Shown: positions 52,093 through 60,851 of the stretch, piece by piece
How the letters are laid out: each line of letters begins with the position of its first letter
Position numbering within the stretch: position 1 is the stretch's first letter
Source of the DNA: Flavobacterium sp. CFS9
GTDB taxonomy: Bacteria > Bacteroidota > Bacteroidia > Flavobacteriales > Flavobacteriaceae
Assembly (NCBI RefSeq): GCF_041154745.1
Contig: NZ_AP031573.1
Location: 992,001-1,056,000 of the forward strand
DNA: 64,000 nt
Direction of reading: 5' to 3'
Made by a program: the position numbers and the translations under genes
The notes under the pieces: model-generated
Databases searched by the model: none
Seen by the model: only the letters and a program-made list of their open reading frames with translations
Told to the model about the DNA's origin: nothing

Positions 52093-52764
52093 TTAGAACT
52101 CAGCTTTTATTTTTTGTATTTCATCTGCATCTGCAATCTCTATACCACCTGTAATGGCAGAAGAGTGATAAAAAGTAGGCTGTAATTTTTCTTGTAGCAG
52201 TTTAATATTTGAAGATCGCAAACCGCCGCCGGGCATGATTACGATTCGGTCTCCCGCTAATTTCTGAATCAGTTCTAAATCCAAAATTCCTTCTTCAACA
52301 TTTTTTCCTCTTCCCGAAGTGAGTATCGTTTGAAAACCACATTCGATTACCTCTTCCAGCCCTTTTTCGATTGAATCAACCACATCAAAAGCACGATGAA
52401 AAGTACACGAAAGCGGACTGGCTAGTTTTACCAATTCCAAATTCTGTTCTTTGTTTACACTCCCATCCTGATTTAGAATTCCGAAAACAAAACCATCAAC
52501 TCCCAATTCTTTCAGTTGTTTTATGTCCTGTTTCATTTCTGTAAACTCTTCCCCCGTATAAACAAAATCACCGCCACGAGGTCTGATGATCACATGCATT
52601 TTTATGGTTAGTTTTTCCCGTACTCTTTTTGCTGTTTCTAAATTTGGTGTTGTCCCGCCAAGCAGCATATTGTCACATAATTCTATTCTGTCTGCACCGC
52701 TTTCCTGTGCAATTATTGCCGATTCGTAATTGAAACAGGCTATTTCCAGTTGATTTCTTTTCAT
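52093..52764 (-). CDS. cutC: CutC family protein
   Basis: The 223-aa TIM-barrel protein has the family motifs LEIACFNYESAIIAQESGADRIELCDN, GGTTPN, VIIRPRGGDFVYTGEE and FHRAFDVVDS. LTSGRGKNVEEGI and IVMPGGGLRSSN follow. CutC was linked to copper homeostasis, though that role is disputed. It is single, between symE and the repeat/nuclease island. No copper genes are nearby. Confidence 0.93.
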   Translation of the reverse strand: MKRNQLEIACFNYESAIIAQESGADRIELCDNMLLGGTTPNLETAKRVREKLTIKMHVIIRPRGGDFVYTGEEFTEMKQDIKQLKELGVDGFVFGILNQDGSVNKEQNLELVKLASPLSCTFHRAFDVVDSIEKGLEEVIECGFQTILTSGRGKNVEEGILDLELIQKLAGDRIVIMPGGGLRSSNIKLLQEKLQPTFYHSSAITGGIEIADADEIQKIKAEF

Positions 52765-52849
52765 TAGATTGATTTAAAGAATGCATCGGCTTCAATCAGC
52801 ACAATGCTCCTGAACAAAAATAGGAATTAAAATTGGAATGTGGAGGGGG

Positions 52850-53065
52850 CTTCGACTTCGCTCAGCCTGACAATACTTCAACTTCGCTTAGCAGGACAAT
52901 ACTTCGATTTCGCTGAGCCGGACATTGCCACTAAAACAAAACCCGAGTGTCACCCTGAGCGGAGTCGAAGGCTCACAAACCGTAAAGACTTCGACTTCGC
53001 TCAGTCGGATGGTGATCGCAAAAGTTACAAACATAGTCCTAGTGTCACCCTGAGCGGAGTCGAAG
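52850..53065. repeat. Left cluster of CTTCGACT/GAGCGGAGTCGAAG repeats (six units)
   Basis: Units of about 23 bp start at 52850, 52876, 52902 and 52989 (forward, CTTCGACTTCGCTCAGC type) and at 52948 and 53043 (reverse, CCCTGAGCGGAGTCGAAG). The first three are 26 bp apart. Forward and reverse copies can fold into long hairpins. The cluster ends 11 bp from the GIY-YIG stop codon. Confidence 0.9.
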
Positions 53066-53076
53066 GCTTATTTACA

Positions 53077-53400
53077 CTATGACTTCTTATTAACGTAATT
53101 CATATGACTCGTTTCATTTAAGCATTCAGCCAGCTGTTTCAAATCATCCCATTTATCATTTATAATGGCTTCTTTCTTTTTTCGACTCCAGCCTTTTACT
53201 TGTTTTTCGAATGAAATAGCCTGAAGAACATCATTAAAATCAGTATAAAAAACCAGCTCTAAAGGTCTTCTATTAAAAGTATAACAACTCTTATTTAAAG
53301 CCGATTGATGCTCGTTCAATCTTCTTTCAATATTATTTGCAACTCCGGTGTAATAACTATTATCAGAACATTTCAGGATATAAACATAATACAATTTCAT
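53077..53400 (-). CDS. Small GIY-YIG nuclease-family protein (UPF0213/YhbQ-like)
   Basis: The 107-aa protein starts MKLYYVYILKCSDNSYYTGVANNIERRLNEHQS. The two family Tyr positions (YVYIL and YYTGV) and Arg27 of RRLNEH are present. A Glu later (AISFEKQVKGWSRKKKEAI) fits the metal ligand. There is no DNA-specificity domain. The gene is bracketed by ten units of a palindrome-forming repeat, six left and four right, which suggests that gene and repeats belong together. Confidence 0.92.
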   Translation of the reverse strand: MKLYYVYILKCSDNSYYTGVANNIERRLNEHQSALNKSCYTFNRRPLELVFYTDFNDVLQAISFEKQVKGWSRKKKEAIINDKWDDLKQLAECLNETSHMNYVNKKS

Positions 53401-53487
53401 AATATATTTCTTTTAACTAAAAGTAAGAAAAATCTTTTAAAAAAAATATACTTATAATATAACTGATTTTCCTATTGGAACGGGGGG

Positions 53488-53631
53488 CTTCGACTCCGCT
53501 CAGCCGGACAATGCTTTGGATTTGCTTAACTGGACAGTGATCACAAAAGTTACAAACAAAACCCTAATGTCATCCTGAGCGGAGTGGAAGGCATATAAAC
53601 AGCAAAGGCTTCAACTTTGCTTAGCCGGACA
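53488..53631. repeat. Right cluster of CTTCGACT/GAGCGGAGTCGAAG repeats (four units)
   Basis: Forward units start at 53488, 53514 (degenerate) and 53609, and a reverse unit at 53568. The first two are again 26 bp apart. The inner text TGATCACAAAAGTTACAAAC, just before the reverse unit, is almost the same as at 53013-53031 in the left cluster. Confidence 0.88.
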
Positions 53632-53642
53632 ATACAAAGCAC

Positions 53643-53672
53643 AAAAAAACCTGCTCTAAAAAAGAGCAGGTT
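53643..53672 (-). terminator. Terminator after fabH
   Basis: AACCTGCTCT and AGAGCAGGTT form the stem; U tract on the minus strand. Confidence 0.9.
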
Positions 53673-53699
53673 ATGAAATATAATGCAAGATGAATTAAT

Positions 53700-54707
53700 T
53701 TACCATTTAATGATTGCACTTGCCCAGGTAAAACCGCTACCAAAAGCAGCCAGTACCACTGTATCTCCGGATTTGATTTTTCCTTGTTCCCAAGCTTCAG
53801 TCAGAGCAATCGGAATAGAGGCTGCTGTGGTATTTCCGTATTTCTGAATATTATTGTGTACCTGATCGTCACTCAATTTGAATTTGTTTTGAATGAATTG
53901 TGAAATTCTTAAATTCGCCTGATGAGGAATCAACATATCAATATCTGAAACCTGCAAACCATTTGCTTCTAATCCTTCATTGATTACTTCAGCAAAACGA
54001 ACCACGGCATTTTTAAATACAAACTGTCCATTCATATAAGGATAGTAACTCTCATCGTTCGGATCATTATCAGCTATAATATCGGTTACCCAACGTGCTC
54101 CCATTCCCGGTGCCTGCAAAGCCAATTCTTCGGCATGCTGTCCTTCTGAATGTAAATGTGTCGATAAGATTCCTTTGGTCAAATCTTCTTCACGGCTTAC
54201 AACTGCCGCTCCTGCTCCATCTCCAAAAATTACCGAAACTCCACGACCACGAGTAGTCATGTCTAGTCCTGTTGAATGTACTTCGGAACCAATAACAAGG
54301 ATGTTTTTGTACATTCCGGTTTTGATGTACTGATCGGCAACCGACAATGCATAAACAAAACCTGAACATTGATTTCTAACATCAAGTGCTCCTACAGTGC
54401 GTAATCCTAAATCACGCTGTACCAAAACTCCAGGTCCTGGAAAATAATAATCCGGACTTAAGGTAGCAAAAACTACAAAATCAATATCTTCTTTGGCTAC
54501 GCCAGAACGTTCTATAGCAATTTTAGCTGCTTTTACACCCATTGTAGTTGTGGTATCTTCTCCACGAATAATATGTCTACGCTCCTGAATTCCAGTTCTC
54601 TCCTGAATCCATTCATCATTGGTATCAATTATCTTAGACAAATCATCGTTGGTCACAACATTTGAAGGGACATAATATCCTAAGCCCGCTATTTTTGAAT
54701 GATACAT
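53700..54707 (-). CDS. fabH: 3-oxoacyl-ACP synthase III (KAS III)
   Basis: FabH starts fatty-acid synthesis by joining an acyl-CoA to malonyl-ACP. The triad is in place: Cys114 in RNQCSGF, His262 in PHQANLR and Asn292 in YGNTTAASIP. EWIQERTGIQERR and GDGAGAAVV are also standard. It is 335 aa. It stands alone, without plsX or acpP neighbours, so a branched-chain or secondary KAS III role is possible. Confidence 0.94.
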   Translation of the reverse strand: MYHSKIAGLGYYVPSNVVTNDDLSKIIDTNDEWIQERTGIQERRHIIRGEDTTTTMGVKAAKIAIERSGVAKEDIDFVVFATLSPDYYFPGPGVLVQRDLGLRTVGALDVRNQCSGFVYALSVADQYIKTGMYKNILVIGSEVHSTGLDMTTRGRGVSVIFGDGAGAAVVSREEDLTKGILSTHLHSEGQHAEELALQAPGMGARWVTDIIADNDPNDESYYPYMNGQFVFKNAVVRFAEVINEGLEANGLQVSDIDMLIPHQANLRISQFIQNKFKLSDDQVHNNIQKYGNTTAASIPIALTEAWEQGKIKSGDTVVLAAFGSGFTWASAIIKW

Positions 54708-54739
54708 ATTGTTTTATTATTTGTTAAAAAATTGTAATG

Positions 54740-54747
54740 CAAATTTA
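54740..54747 (-). promoter_or_regulatory. Candidate -7 box for fabH
   Basis: The minus strand reads TAAATTTG, 32 bp upstream of the start. Confidence 0.5.
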
Positions 54748-54902
54748 AGTATACTTTAAAACATTAACGTCCAAATTAGTATTTTTTTCGTAATTGACAA
54801 TTCAATATACTTTAATTATAAATAGGATTCTGACAGTTTATATTCTGAAAAAACAGTTTTCGCCTGAAAAATGTGAAAAGTATCAAAAATAACATATAGA
54901 AT

Positions 54903-54928
54903 GTAACAAGTTTGAAGTATTTTAGTCA
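54903..54928 (+). promoter_or_regulatory. Candidate ECF-type promoter upstream of the S9 peptidase
   Basis: GTAAC (54903-54907), 17 bp, then GTCA (54925-54928), 44 bp before the ATG. It matches the two receptor promoters in sequence and spacing. Confidence 0.55.
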
Positions 54929-54971
54929 AACATATAGGAATACCAAACTCTAAACTCCTAAAATTCAAATT

Positions 54972-57383
54972 ATGAAATTAAAGGTTACATTACTGCTATT
55001 TCTTAACATTGGCTTTTTTGCCTTTGCACAGGAAAATCTCACTTACCAAAAACCATCAAAATCTATCTTAGATTTAGCCGATTACGAAAAAGCTCCTACA
55101 GTATCGATGGATACTAAAAAAGAGAATATGCTATTAATGTACAGGAGTACATATAAAACACTCGATGATTTGAACCAGGACGAACTTCGCTTAGGAGGTT
55201 TAAGAATTAATCCGGTCACAAACATTTCCAGCTCTGTAACTTATACAACGAATCTAAAGCTAAGAAAAATTAGTGGTAAGGAAGAAGTTCAGGTTTCAGG
55301 ATTACCTCAAAATCCAAAAATAAGCAACATCCTTTGGTCTCCAAATGATAAAAAAATACTGTTCTCTCACACCACAAGTTCCGGTGTTGAACTTTGGTTT
55401 CTGGATGTTGAAACTGCAAAAGCAACAAAACTTACCGAGGCAACTGTTAATGCCAATTTAGGAAATCCGTTTAGCTGGTTCTTAGACAATGAGACTATTT
55501 TGGTAAAAATGCTTCCAAAAAACAGAAAACCATTGTTAGATCCTAAAAATGATTTACCAACTGGTCCAATTATCTCTAATACGGCAGGAACAAAATCTCA
55601 AAACAGAACATTTCCTGATATGTTGAAAAATCAAAATGACGAAATTAATTTTGAAAACATTACCACTTCTGAACTTTACAAAGTTAACCTTAACGGAAAT
55701 GCTACATTGTTTAAAGAAGCTGCAATGTATTACGGAGAAAGGATTTCGCCAGACGGTAATTATATTATGCTGACAACAATTCAAAAACCATTTTCTTATG
55801 TAGTTCCTTTATACCGATTCCCATCCCGAACTATTGTTTATGATGCAAGAGGAAAAGAAATTAAAATAGTGAATGAAGTTCCGTTAAACGAAATAATACC
55901 AAAAGGTTTTATGGCTGTTCGAAAAGGAAAAAGAGAAATGGCATGGAGAAATGATAAACCGGCAACCTTATCTTATGTTGTGGCTTTAGACGAGGGTGAT
56001 CCTGCTAATAAAGTTGATTTTAGAGATGAAGTTTTTCTTTGGAATGCTCCTTTTACAAGTGACGCGACTTCTTTAGTAAAAGTACCACAACGTTACGACG
56101 ATATTATTTGGGGTAATGATAATACCGCTTTTCTAACGGACCAATGGTACGACACCCGTAATACTAAAACCTACCTGATCAATCCGGCAAACCCAGCTCA
56201 ACAGCCAAAAGTAATTACAGACAGAAACCAACAAGATGTTTACTCAGATCCGGGAGTTTTCGAAACCAGAAAAAACGAATACAACAAATATGTTCTGGCG
56301 ATTGAGAAAGACAATGCTTATCGTATTGGAGAAGGATACACCAAAGAAGGACAATTCCCTTTTATTGATGAATTCAATCTAAAAACATTACAATCCAAGC
56401 GTATTTACACTTCTCCATATAAAGACAAAAAAGAAGATTTACTTGAAATTGAAGATTTTAAATCAGGAAAAGTTTTAGTACAAATTCAGTCTAAGAGTGA
56501 ATATCCGAATTACTACTTCAGAAATATCAAAAAACAAAACAGCTTAACACCAATTACTTCTTTCAAAAATCCGTTTGAAAGTATTAAAAATGTAAGCAAA
56601 GAAGTGATCAAATACAAGCGTAAGGATGGTGTTGAACTTTCAGGAACTTTATACTTACCGGCAGGTTATGATAAAGTGAAAAAAGAAAAATTACCTTTAT
56701 TAATCTGGGCTTATCCAGCTGAATACAAAGACAGAAACAGCGCTGGGCAATCGACTCAAAATTCAAATGAATTTACAACTCCTTATTACGGATCGTTCGT
56801 GTACTGGGTAACCAAAGGATATGTTGTTCTTGATGATGCTGCTTTCCCAATTATTGGTGAAGGAACGACTGAACCTAACGATAACTTTATGCCACAATTG
56901 GTAGCCAATGCAGAAGCTGCTATTGATGCTGTTGATGCTTTAGGATACATTAACCGTAAAAAAGTAGCTATTGGAGGTCACTCTTATGGCGCTTTTATGA
57001 CTGCTAATTTACTAACACACTCAAACCTTTTCGCTTGTGGAATTGCCCGAAGCGGTGCTTATAACAGAACGCTGACTCCTTTTGGATTCCAAACAGAACA
57101 ACGTAATTATTGGGAGGTTCCGGATGTCTATACTAAAATGTCTCCTTTTATGAATGCCGACAAAATGAAAACACCTCTTTTGTTAGTTCATGGTGAGGCC
57201 GATAATAATCCGGGAACTTTTACTTTACAAACAGAGCGTTACTATCAGGCTTTGAAAGGCTTAGGAGCGACTGCAAGAATGGTTATCCTACCGAAAGAAG
57301 CACATAGTTATGTTGCCAAAGAAAACATTTTTCACTTGCTTTGGGAACAAGATCAGTTTTTAGAAAAATATCTTAAAAACTAA
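54972..57383 (+). CDS. S9-family serine peptidase (prolyl oligopeptidase / glutamyl endopeptidase type)
   Basis: A signal peptide (MKLKVTLLLFLNIGFFAFAQ) is followed by a beta-propeller part (about 40-560) with repeats such as ILWSPNDKKILFSHTTSSGVELWFLD and a C-terminal alpha/beta hydrolase. The nucleophile is Ser671 in GGHSYGAFMT. Asp744 (HGEADNNPGT) and His778 (KEAHSY) complete the triad. It is 803 aa. The Glu-specific versus Pro-specific preference cannot be read from the sequence, though the layout is like S9D. A candidate ECF promoter and a strong terminator bracket it. Confidence 0.9.
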   Translation: MKLKVTLLLFLNIGFFAFAQENLTYQKPSKSILDLADYEKAPTVSMDTKKENMLLMYRSTYKTLDDLNQDELRLGGLRINPVTNISSSVTYTTNLKLRKISGKEEVQVSGLPQNPKISNILWSPNDKKILFSHTTSSGVELWFLDVETAKATKLTEATVNANLGNPFSWFLDNETILVKMLPKNRKPLLDPKNDLPTGPIISNTAGTKSQNRTFPDMLKNQNDEINFENITTSELYKVNLNGNATLFKEAAMYYGERISPDGNYIMLTTIQKPFSYVVPLYRFPSRTIVYDARGKEIKIVNEVPLNEIIPKGFMAVRKGKREMAWRNDKPATLSYVVALDEGDPANKVDFRDEVFLWNAPFTSDATSLVKVPQRYDDIIWGNDNTAFLTDQWYDTRNTKTYLINPANPAQQPKVITDRNQQDVYSDPGVFETRKNEYNKYVLAIEKDNAYRIGEGYTKEGQFPFIDEFNLKTLQSKRIYTSPYKDKKEDLLEIEDFKSGKVLVQIQSKSEYPNYYFRNIKKQNSLTPITSFKNPFESIKNVSKEVIKYKRKDGVELSGTLYLPAGYDKVKKEKLPLLIWAYPAEYKDRNSAGQSTQNSNEFTTPYYGSFVYWVTKGYVVLDDAAFPIIGEGTTEPNDNFMPQLVANAEAAIDAVDALGYINRKKVAIGGHSYGAFMTANLLTHSNLFACGIARSGAYNRTLTPFGFQTEQRNYWEVPDVYTKMSPFMNADKMKTPLLLVHGEADNNPGTFTLQTERYYQALKGLGATARMVILPKEAHSYVAKENIFHLLWEQDQFLEKYLKN

Positions 57384-57401
57384 ATCAATCTATAAAAAAA
57401 C

Positions 57402-57434
57402 AAACCGGACAGGTTTTTGAAACCTGTCCGGTTT
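57402..57434 (+). terminator. Terminator after the S9 peptidase
   Basis: AAACCGGACAGGTTT and AACCTGTCCGGTTT form the stem. Confidence 0.85.
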
Positions 57435-57440
57435 AATAAT

Positions 57441-57477
57441 AAAAAAAGCCCTAAACTTAACTCGTAAGTTTAGGGCT
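57441..57477 (-). terminator. Terminator after the 244-aa membrane protein gene
   Basis: AGCCCTAAACTTA (57447-57459) and TAAGTTTAGGGCT (57465-57477) form a 13-bp stem. The A run at 57441-57447 gives U on the minus strand. Confidence 0.85.
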
Positions 57478-57534
57478 ATTATTTTATAGATAGTTCAAAC
57501 CTGAAACGGCTTATTCTGATTCAAATTCTTTCTG

Positions 57535-58269
57535 TTACGGATTATCTTCCCTGTATAAGATCCTTCCTATTCTACCATTTGATCCCAGTGCCCGGCCTTT
57601 CACTAACCATGATATACTAAAGCTAATAAATGCACAAGTTTCACTGATGAGCATGGCTTGCTTTACATGCCAATGCCGTATTAAAGGCAATAAAACGACA
57701 AAACTTAATACCATCAATGACCCACATACAATGTAGAGGTAATTCTCATTTAAAAAATGAATAGGGATTTTTTTATTTTCCTGCTGCCCTATTGTAAATA
57801 CAAAAATAGAAATTATAGCCAGACAAGTAAAAGCTATTACAGCGAGATAATTGTGCATCTGACTTAAAAACGGCAGATCAGTCGGAATAAGAGAATAAAT
57901 CTTTATTTTGCCATGAGTCGGATTAGTAGGAAATAGCGCTACTAAAAGAAATGCAATCCCTGCAAGATTAGAAAGAAAATTGTCATTTTTCCAGAATTTC
58001 CACCATACAGAACTTCCAAATCCTTTGTATGTAATTAAAAAAAGTGCCAGAACACTGAGACTACAAGTAAATACGTCTCTTAAGTTTGTGTAGTAATATG
58101 CACTAAAAGATACCTGAAGAGTTAGATAATTTGGGCCACTCAATAAGGACGCAGTTATAAACGTCAATGGTAAAAAACCAGCCAGAACTCCAATCGCTTT
58201 TCGCAATCTCAGATAACTAATCCTTTCTATTTTAGAACTATCGGTTCTTTGATTAAAAATCATGATCAA
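57535..58269 (-). CDS. Multi-pass membrane protein of unknown function
   Basis: The 244-aa protein has about six hydrophobic helices. A recognisable conserved stretch is VSFSAYYYTNLRDVFTCSLSVLALFLITYKG, with a following LAGIAFLLVALFPTNP. It resembles the SxYYxTxxRDxF pattern of some predicted membrane proteins, but I cannot name the family. The C-terminus is basic (RIGRILYREDNP). It is alone on its strand between terminators. Confidence 0.75.
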   Translation of the reverse strand: MIMIFNQRTDSSKIERISYLRLRKAIGVLAGFLPLTFITASLLSGPNYLTLQVSFSAYYYTNLRDVFTCSLSVLALFLITYKGFGSSVWWKFWKNDNFLSNLAGIAFLLVALFPTNPTHGKIKIYSLIPTDLPFLSQMHNYLAVIAFTCLAIISIFVFTIGQQENKKIPIHFLNENYLYIVCGSLMVLSFVVLLPLIRHWHVKQAMLISETCAFISFSISWLVKGRALGSNGRIGRILYREDNP

Positions 58270-58374
58270 AATATTAAAATTACAAAAACAAATATCTTGT
58301 TTTTATTAGAATATTCCTACATTTTTTTTCTAAAACTAGTGAAAATTTTACACAAACAACCTTTTCCTCCTTAT

Positions 58375-59325
58375 TTATAAATAATTCAAACCTAAAAATA
58401 TTTCCTGCTCCAAAGGCAGATCAATTTCACTTTCAAAAAAGATTAATTGTCTTTTATAAACCGTTTCGATAAGATAGTGGTTCCCTCTAAAATAAGTCCT
58501 TCTGATTTTTACCGGTAAATTAGACTCGGTAACCATTTTAAACTGATGCGGATATACCAGAGTTTTATGCATTTGATCTTCATACGGAACCAATAAATGA
58601 GTAGGAACTTCATTTACCTCTCCAAAAAGCGAAGCTACATATTTCGTTTCAGGATCTTCGTAAATTTTTGTTGGATTATCTTTAATGATGACCTCTCCAT
58701 TTCGCATTACAATCGCTTCGTCGGCAAATGACAAAGCATCTGTACTATCGTGTGTAGCAATGATACAGGTAATTCCTTTTTGCTTCAAATAGCGAAATAG
58801 GTTTCGGCGTAATGCATTTTTTCTAAAAGCATCGATTTGACTGAACGGTTCATCCAATAAGATCACCTCTGGTTCTAATGCCAAGACTCTCACTAAAGCT
58901 ACTCTCTGCTGTTGACCACCACTCAAAAATTTAGCTTTCACATTTGAAAACTGCTCCATTTCTACCATTTCCAATAATTCCTGAACACGCAATTTTTTCA
59001 TGTTCGCAAAACCATTCGAAAGAAACTTCCCAACATTTTCAGCCACTGTTTCATAAGGAGACAAATCGAAATCCTGAGCCAGATATTTCATAAATGGCAT
59101 TCCGGGAATCAAATTATATTTTGGTCCTAAAACAGGCTTCTCATTATAAAAAATCTTGCCTTCATCCAGGTTGTACAAGCCGTACATAAGTTTTAAAAGT
59201 GTACTTTTTCCACAGCCGCTTTCACCAATAATGGCAATATTCTCACCTTTATTTATGGTAAAAGAAACGTTTTTTATAACAGGGTTTTCGGTGTACGAAA
59301 AAGAGATATTTTGAATGTCGAGCAT
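58375..59325 (-). CDS. ABC transporter ATP-binding protein (orphan)
   Basis: The 316-aa ATPase has Walker A GESGCGKST (34-42), signature LSGGQQQRVAL, Walker B VILLDEPFSQID and switch His in ATHDSTDALSF. Its C-terminal 80 residues (after YEDPETKYVASLFGEVNE) resemble TOBE-like domains of iron or polyamine importers (FbpC/PotA type). No permease or binding-protein gene is adjacent, so its partner is unknown. Its own promoter is strong. Confidence 0.9.
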   Translation of the reverse strand: MLDIQNISFSYTENPVIKNVSFTINKGENIAIIGESGCGKSTLLKLMYGLYNLDEGKIFYNEKPVLGPKYNLIPGMPFMKYLAQDFDLSPYETVAENVGKFLSNGFANMKKLRVQELLEMVEMEQFSNVKAKFLSGGQQQRVALVRVLALEPEVILLDEPFSQIDAFRKNALRRNLFRYLKQKGITCIIATHDSTDALSFADEAIVMRNGEVIIKDNPTKIYEDPETKYVASLFGEVNEVPTHLLVPYEDQMHKTLVYPHQFKMVTESNLPVKIRRTYFRGNHYLIETVYKRQLIFFESEIDLPLEQEIFLGLNYL

Positions 59326-59343
59326 GGGTTATATTTGAAAGTC

Positions 59344-59374
59344 CAAATTTACAATGTTTAATTTCTAAAGTCAA
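59344..59374 (-). promoter_or_regulatory. Promoter of the ABC ATPase
   Basis: On the minus strand TTTG (TTG at 59374-59372), 20 bp, then TAAATTTG (59351-59344). The leader is about 13 nt. The -33 box lies in the U run of the ompA terminator. Confidence 0.68.
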
Positions 59375-59376
59375 AA

Positions 59377-59406
59377 AAAAGCTGCTTCAATTATGAAACA
59401 GCTTTT
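59377..59406 (-). terminator. Terminator after the ompA-family gene
   Basis: AAAAGCTGTTTCA and TGAAGCAGCTTTT pair on the minus strand with one G-U, followed by U. Confidence 0.88.
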
Positions 59407-59430
59407 AAGAAATTTTATTGTAGTTTGAAA

Positions 59431-60126
59431 CTATTTTCCAGCCTGAGCTTTAGCATCATTTACCATTTTGTCATTTGCAGTGATAGAAAACTCTACACGA
59501 CGGTTTTGAGCTCTTCCTTCCGGTGTGTCGTTTGTTGCAATTGGATCAACAATACCTAAACCTGAAGTTTTGAAACGGCTTGATTTTAATCCTTTTGAAA
59601 CTAAATAAGCCTGTACCGAAGCAGCTCTTTGTCCTGAAAGTGTCAAATTGTATTCCGCTCTTCCTGTATTATCAGTATATCCAAAAATTTGAATATCAGT
59701 ATCTCCATACTCATTAAATACTGGCACCAATTTATCTAAATTTGCTTTAGCCTGAGGTGTTAAAGAAGACTTATTAGTATCAAAACGTACTGCATTTTCA
59801 TTTAAAGTTAAGTGAATTCCTTCTCCTACTCTTTCTACGTTTGCACCTGGTAAAGCCTGGTCAATTTCACGGGCTTGTTTGTCCATTTTGTTTCCAATAA
59901 GAGCACCGGTTCCTCCACCTACAGCAGCTCCAATTGCAGCTCCCAAAGCAGCATTTCCGCCTTTTCCTATGTTATTCCCTAAAACAGCACCTATGATACC
60001 ACCGGCAACTACTCCAATTCCGGCACCTTTTTGTGTGTTATTTGCATTTTTTACTGAATCGCAGCTTGTAAAAAAACTTGCTACTACTAGTAAACAACTC
60101 AAACTTAAAACGGATATCTTTCTCAT
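59431..60126 (-). CDS. OmpA-family lipoprotein with glycine zipper
   Basis: The lipobox FTSC (Cys22) is followed by a Gly-rich glycine-zipper segment (GAGIGVVAGGIIGAVLGNNIGKGGNAALGAAIGAAVGG, about 35-75). The OmpA peptidoglycan-binding domain follows with GYTDNTGRAEYNLTLSGQRAASVQAYL and AQNRRVEFSI. The protein is 231 aa. It should bridge outer membrane and cell wall. It begins 18 bp after the lipocalin gene, so the two are an operon. Confidence 0.92.
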   Translation of the reverse strand: MRKISVLSLSCLLVVASFFTSCDSVKNANNTQKGAGIGVVAGGIIGAVLGNNIGKGGNAALGAAIGAAVGGGTGALIGNKMDKQAREIDQALPGANVERVGEGIHLTLNENAVRFDTNKSSLTPQAKANLDKLVPVFNEYGDTDIQIFGYTDNTGRAEYNLTLSGQRAASVQAYLVSKGLKSSRFKTSGLGIVDPIATNDTPEGRAQNRRVEFSITANDKMVNDAKAQAGK

Positions 60127-60144
60127 CTTTCTATATTTTTATTT

Positions 60145-60648
60145 TTAATTGGCTCTTTGAAATTGGTACACTACATCTTTTGTTTGTCCACCTACATTAA
60201 TGTTATCGATCAACTGAAATGAATTATCGGTCAAACCTGCTACTTTTAACAGGTATCCATCTCTTACTTTTTTAGCTTTTATCCCAGCATCAAGAATTTT
60301 AAGAACAAACATTCCCTGATTATTAACACTCCAAACAATTGGTGAATTAAATCCGGTGCAGCTTGGTGCGGTCAAAGCCATTGAACCTTTGTTGTTATTT
60401 GAAATGAAATTCCACGTACTTCCGATGAAGCATTTAGAATCTGCAAGATCAAAAGAATTTACCTTGATATATTCAGAACCGGGATAAGAAACATTGGTTA
60501 AAACCCAATTTCCTTTAATAGCTACCTGAGTAGGTCTGTCAAGTTTAGTCGATAGTGTAGTTGCTCCATTTGAAGCTGTTGTAGACGAAGCTGATTTACA
60601 CGCAAAAAACATCGCGGCCATCATGCAAATGAAAATAATTTTCTTCAT
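60145..60648 (-). CDS. Lipocalin-like lipoprotein
   Basis: The start at 60648 (MKKIIFICMMAAMFFACKS) is preferred over 60657, giving a lipobox FFAC (Cys17). The mature part has KGNWVLTNVSYPG and STWNFISNNNKGSMALTAPSC, a lipocalin-like strand pattern, then VYQFQRAN. It is 167 aa. The ligand is unknown. A good -7 box lies upstream and ompA follows in the operon, so an envelope-maintenance role is likely. Confidence 0.82.
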   Translation of the reverse strand: MKKIIFICMMAAMFFACKSASSTTASNGATTLSTKLDRPTQVAIKGNWVLTNVSYPGSEYIKVNSFDLADSKCFIGSTWNFISNNNKGSMALTAPSCTGFNSPIVWSVNNQGMFVLKILDAGIKAKKVRDGYLLKVAGLTDNSFQLIDNINVGGQTKDVVYQFQRAN

Positions 60649-60700
60649 TTTGTACATTTTTTTTGAGTTAATACTGACACGTTTAACAATTATTATACCA

Positions 60701-60708
60701 CAAAGATA
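60701..60708 (-). promoter_or_regulatory. -7 box for the lipocalin / ompA operon
   Basis: The minus strand reads TATCTTTG, about 52 bp upstream of the chosen start. Confidence 0.55.
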
Positions 60709-60851
60709 CGATTCATAGGAATATCTCGGGTTTCAGAATCTAATTATTTTCTTTCAAAATTAACACTTACGCCATTTTGTCACCCAAAAAACAATTGGTA
60801 TTCTATTTGAAGAAATGAAAATCATCACATTAAACTAAAAAATAAAAAAAT

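Noticed and set aside
52840..53082. Plus-strand frame of 80 codons over the repeat cluster
   Set aside because: It is translation of the CTTCGACT repeats and has no protein character.
52850..53631. CRISPR array
   Set aside because: Units alternate orientation, spacing is not uniform, spacers are not unique in length, and no cas genes are present.
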